Positions 5,799 to 8,116 of a stretch of 8,116 bases of DNA are shown in pieces; positions within the stretch are counted from its first letter, which is position 1; each line of letters opens with the position of its first letter. The position numbers and the translations under genes were made by a program. The stretch is taken from positions 1-8,116 of the forward strand of contig CALIMD010000033.1 of NCBI GenBank assembly GCA_938028645.1, given 5' to 3'. The stretch comes from an uncultured Alphaproteobacteria bacterium. GTDB taxonomy: Bacteria > Pseudomonadota > Alphaproteobacteria > Thalassobaculales > Thalassobaculaceae. Under the pieces are notes generated by a model. It did not search any database. It was not told the origin of the DNA and saw only the letters and a program-made list of their open reading frames with translations.

Positions 5799-6776
5799 TT
5801 ACATAAACAATTTTTCACTACTCAAGTTTTTGTAGATATCTGCCACAAACTCTGTGTACCCGTTATATAATTGCGTGGGCACCCTCGGACCAGAGAGTGT
5901 TCTTTCTGTCGCTTGGCTCCACCGTGGGTGCCTTACTTCTGGATTTACATTTGCCCAGAACCCATATTCTTTCGGTTGTATGCGCTCCCAAAAAGAAACT
6001 GGCCGCTTGTTGGTAAAGCTAAACCTTGTGATCGATTTTATTGATTTGAACCCATATTTCCAAGGAACTGCAAGCCTCAGGGGTGCCCCCATTTGATTGG
6101 GTAGTGGCTTGCCATAAACGCCAGTTACCAGGAAAGAGAGCTCGTTTTTCGCTTCTTCAATGGTCAAGCCTTCCGAGTACGGCCATGGATACCAGTGCTG
6201 CTTTTGGCCAGGCATCGTTTCGGGATCCATCATTGTTTCCATTACGAGAAATTTCGCACTAGAAAGTGGTTTGGCCAATTCCATCAACCTCGCAAGCGGA
6301 AAACCAGTCCACGGAACAATCATTGACCACGCTTCAACGCATCTATGTCGATAGACCCTTTCCTCCAATGGCATACTATTTATAAGTTTATCGAAGTCTA
6401 TAAGCTGTTTTTTTTCGACTAGCCCATCAATACTAATTGTCCAAGGCCTTGTTTTTAAGGCCTCGGCTGCCCTGTAAATACTCTTGTGCGACCCAAATTC
6501 ATAAAAATTATTATAAGTCGTAGCATCGTATTCATCGCTTATTGCTCTTTTAACCGTATATCGGTCATTCCGCCTTACTGGATAGAGAGAGGCGGTTGGA
6601 TCAATTTCCATCTTTTTCTTTTTGGCATTCGCACTTGAACCAAATCCAACCATACTTGGAGCTAAAATTGCCCCCGCTGTAATTGATTTAATAAAACTGC
6701 GACGATTTAAAAAAAGCGCCTCATCTGTGACTTCACGCTGATTTATTTCCCAATCTCGCCCGCGTTTTATTAACAT
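5799..6776 (-). CDS. msrP: protein-methionine-sulfoxide reductase catalytic subunit MsrP (YedY)
   Basis: MsrP is a periplasmic molybdenum-cofactor enzyme that reduces methionine sulfoxide in oxidatively damaged envelope proteins. This 325-residue protein matches the family length (about 310-335). It has a twin-arginine signal, NRRSFIKS (24-31), a short hydrophobic stretch and a likely cleavage after Ala-Asn-Ala (49-51), so it should be exported folded with its cofactor. Family landmarks follow: YNNFYEFG (88-95), the molybdenum-ligand cysteine Cys146 in RHRCVEAWSMIVPWTG (143-158), HWYPWPYSEGL (194-204), and GAPLRLAVPWKYGFKSIKSI (230-249). The start is firm: GGAG lies five bases upstream of the ATG. 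The usual partner, the haem membrane subunit MsrQ, is not beside it: downstream is a convergent unrelated gene and upstream a regulator gene on the same strand. Electrons may come from an MsrQ encoded elsewhere. Confidence 0.95.
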   Translation of the reverse strand: MLIKRGRDWEINQREVTDEALFLNRRSFIKSITAGAILAPSMVGFGSSANAKKKKMEIDPTASLYPVRRNDRYTVKRAISDEYDATTYNNFYEFGSHKSIYRAAEALKTRPWTISIDGLVEKKQLIDFDKLINSMPLEERVYRHRCVEAWSMIVPWTGFPLARLMELAKPLSSAKFLVMETMMDPETMPGQKQHWYPWPYSEGLTIEEAKNELSFLVTGVYGKPLPNQMGAPLRLAVPWKYGFKSIKSITRFSFTNKRPVSFWERIQPKEYGFWANVNPEVRHPRWSQATERTLSGPRVPTQLYNGYTEFVADIYKNLSSEKLFM

Positions 6777-6781
6777 TTTCT

Positions 6782-6785
6782 CTCC
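6782..6785 (-). promoter_or_regulatory. ribosome binding site of msrP
   Basis: The minus strand reads GGAG followed by AGAAA and the ATG at 6776. It is the strongest Shine-Dalgarno sequence in the window and fixes the start that includes the full Tat n-region. Confidence 0.7.
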
Positions 6786-6811
6786 ACTACACTCAAATAG
6801 TTCCTAACCAG

Positions 6812-6839
6812 AATTTAGTGCAAATTAACAAAATGTAAA
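6812..6839 (-). promoter_or_regulatory. possible sigma-70 type promoter of msrP
   Basis: On the minus strand TTTACA (6839-6834), 16 bases and TAAATT (6817-6812) resemble -35 and -10 boxes. They would place transcription start about 28 bases before the msrP ATG. It lies in the 124-bp gap behind the Lrp-type gene, so msrP need not depend on read-through. The call rests on consensus match alone in AT-rich DNA. Confidence 0.3.
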
Positions 6840-6900
6840 TTCCAACCTCGGTTTTAGGGCGTCGCTATATGATTGAGTAATTTTCCATTGGCTAATGAAG

Positions 6901-7356
6901 CTAGTCTGAAATATCTAAGGGTAATTCTGTAGTCTCTTTAACAGTATCCAAAACAAATATTGTTTCGCTACGTGTCACTCCCGGGAAGGCTTTAATTTGA
7001 TTAGAAATAATATCCTCGAGGTGCGCATTATCTCTCGCTCTAACTTTTAGAAGATAAGACCAATCACCGGTCACACTGTGACACTCAATGATTTCTGGAA
7101 TATTTTTCACTGCGAATCCAAAGTTTTCTTTTGACTTAGACCAATCTATTAGTACCGAGATGTAAGCGAGGATAACAAGCTTTGCTTTGATAGGGTTAAC
7201 TTTTATGATCTGAGTGATGGTCCGGTTTTTAATAAGGTGACGAATGCGGTCGTTCACAGTCGACGTGGGCAAATCGATTTCAATGCCAATTTCCCTATGC
7301 GTTATTTGAGCATTGTTTTGTAAGTGGGTGGCTATTTTTTTATCAATTATATCCAT
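6901..7356 (-). CDS. Lrp/AsnC-family transcriptional regulator
   Basis: This is a 151-residue protein of the usual Lrp/AsnC size. The N-terminal part opens with MDIIDKKIATHLQNNAQ, the standard first helix, followed by a helix-turn-helix (about residues 18-48, REIGIEIDLPTSTVNDRIRHL). The C-terminal RAM ligand-binding and oligomerisation domain includes SVTGDWSYLLKVRA and AFPGVTRSETIFVLDTVKET. Such proteins sense amino acids or related small molecules and usually control themselves and neighbouring genes. I chose ATG 7356 over the GTG at 7365 because family members begin almost directly with the D-x-x-D-x-K helix; neither has a clear ribosome site. It is divergent from the helicase gene and lies 124 bp upstream of msrP on the same strand, so either could be a target. 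The effector cannot be told from the sequence. Confidence 0.92.
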   Translation of the reverse strand: MDIIDKKIATHLQNNAQITHREIGIEIDLPTSTVNDRIRHLIKNRTITQIIKVNPIKAKLVILAYISVLIDWSKSKENFGFAVKNIPEIIECHSVTGDWSYLLKVRARDNAHLEDIISNQIKAFPGVTRSETIFVLDTVKETTELPLDISD

Positions 7357-7391
7357 ATGCTGCACGTTTAATTAATTGAAAATATTAATCC

Positions 7392-7420
7392 AGGCCCAGA
7401 ATCAGAGATAAAGTGGGCCT
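7392..7420. promoter_or_regulatory. GC-rich inverted repeat between the Lrp-type and helicase genes
   Basis: AGGCCCA (7392-7398) and TGGGCCT (7414-7420) are perfect inverted 7-bp arms separated by 15 bases, in otherwise AT-rich divergent DNA, 35 bp before the regulator start. No T-run follows on either strand, so a terminator is unlikely. An operator, possibly for autoregulation by the adjacent Lrp-type protein, is plausible. Confidence 0.35.
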
Positions 7421-7484
7421 ATATCAGAATAAAAAGTGTAACGATTTACCAAAACTGATCAATAACCTTATTGCTCTTATTGAC

Positions 7485-8116
7485 ATGGAAAAGATTTACC
7501 AATACCCCAACTTGGGTATGGATCAAAATAATAAACTAACAAATCTAAACTGGCCGCCTCCAACACTGCTAACTGAAGCAGAAGATAGTATATGGATCTC
7601 TCAAGATGGAGAGATTGAAAGAATTTCTCACAACAACGCTTTGGGAAAGATCAATGAACATCCCCCATTACTTTGTAATTCGAAAGCAACAACAATCCGG
7701 CTCAAATGCAAACCTTTCTTATGTTTTGACCTCCTAGAACTTTTTGCTTTTGCAAAACCGGCTGAATTCTGCGTCCCCACCCCTCAAGGGATAGCGAGGG
7801 TATTGAACCTGCCCATTCCAGAAAACGGATTTGATAAAGCACTAGTTTTACTGGACGCAGCAGAAACATTATTAAAAGAACTTAACTTCTGTTCCAATAA
7901 AGAGAAAGTAATTTCAATATCGGAGTTAATGGGCCATTGCGGCTGGGTTTGGGCCCCCATAGTCTTAGAAGTATTAGGAGTAAATCCAAAAACAAGCTCC
8001 ACGCTTAAAGCGAGTTCTCTGAATATATGGGAAGATCTATCCGAATGGTCCGAGCACGCACCTGAACCTCCCGTCTCAAGTTTACCAATCACCAAAAATG
8101 AGACTATTAACCGTTT
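7485..8116 (+). CDS. DinG-type ATP-dependent DNA helicase, N-terminal part (cut by window end)
   Basis: An open frame of 210 codons runs off the window without a stop. Its sequence follows the N-terminal region of the large (about 900-residue) DinG-like helicases annotated in many Alphaproteobacteria: SIWISQDGEIERIS (35-48), HPPLLCNSKATTIRL (59-73), CFDLLELFAFAKPAEFCVPTPQGIA (80-104) with LNLPIP (108-113), an AAETLLKEL helix (125-133), WVWAPIVLEVLG (154-165) and IWEDLSEWSEHAPEPP (181-196). This region precedes the helicase motor; the Walker A, iron-sulfur and DEAH motifs would lie beyond the window, so helicase activity is inferred from family resemblance. The start is uncertain: ATG 7485 is used, ATG 7518 (Met12) is possible, neither has a good ribosome site, and the family similarity begins only near residue 22. 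It was recognised from memory of the family and not by a search. Confidence 0.78.
   Translation, partial: MEKIYQYPNLGMDQNNKLTNLNWPPPTLLTEAEDSIWISQDGEIERISHNNALGKINEHPPLLCNSKATTIRLKCKPFLCFDLLELFAFAKPAEFCVPTPQGIARVLNLPIPENGFDKALVLLDAAETLLKELNFCSNKEKVISISELMGHCGWVWAPIVLEVLGVNPKTSSTLKASSLNIWEDLSEWSEHAPEPPVSSLPITKNETINR

Noticed and set aside
7392..7420. Intrinsic terminator reading of the GC-rich dyad
   Set aside because: There is no run of T on either strand after the arms, and it lies between two divergent starts where no transcript should end.
7784..8095. 103-codon minus-strand frame at the right edge
   Set aside because: It is antisense to a reading frame with strong similarity to DinG-type helicases.

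Overview
The window is an AT-rich stretch of bacterial chromosome carrying eight complete protein genes and the 5' part of a ninth. No RNA genes, mobile elements or CRISPR arrays were seen. The gene at the right edge resembles the N-terminal region of the DinG-type ATP-dependent helicase that is typical of Alphaproteobacteria. Together with a Tat-exported MsrP and a YqaA-type membrane protein, this suggests an alphaproteobacterium, perhaps one of the AT-rich marine lineages. That assignment is inference from recognised protein families, not from a marker RNA.

Layout from left to right: a YqaA/DedA-like membrane protein (minus); a class II aldolase/adducin-family protein (plus), converging with a short protein of the Cys/Met-metabolism PLP-enzyme fold (minus); behind that, 74 bp away on the same strand, a thiamine-diphosphate enzyme of the benzoylformate decarboxylase/acetolactate synthase type (minus). 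A 226-bp divergent promoter region follows, then a COG3618-type amidohydrolase (plus) and a small single-pass membrane protein of unknown function (plus). These converge with msrP, the periplasmic molybdoenzyme that repairs methionine sulfoxide (minus). Upstream of msrP is an Lrp/AsnC-family regulator (minus), and finally the helicase gene (plus, cut by the window end).

The four genes from about 633 to 5169 (aldolase, PLP-like, TPP enzyme, amidohydrolase) look like a small accessory carbon-metabolism neighbourhood handling carbonyl or lactone-type substrates, but the sequence does not reveal the substrate. The rest looks like ordinary chromosomal content. No gene-free stretch exceeds 300 bases; the longest are 4038-4263 and 452-632.

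The most unusual item is the PLP-fold protein at 1402-2415. It keeps the overall sequence landmarks of the cystathionine gamma-synthase family. However, by eye it has lost the N-terminal dimer/phosphate segment, the PLP-stacking tyrosine, the catalytic lysine at its usual position and the substrate-carboxylate arginine. It may be a pseudoenzyme or a repurposed member. A second oddity is msrP without an adjacent msrQ.
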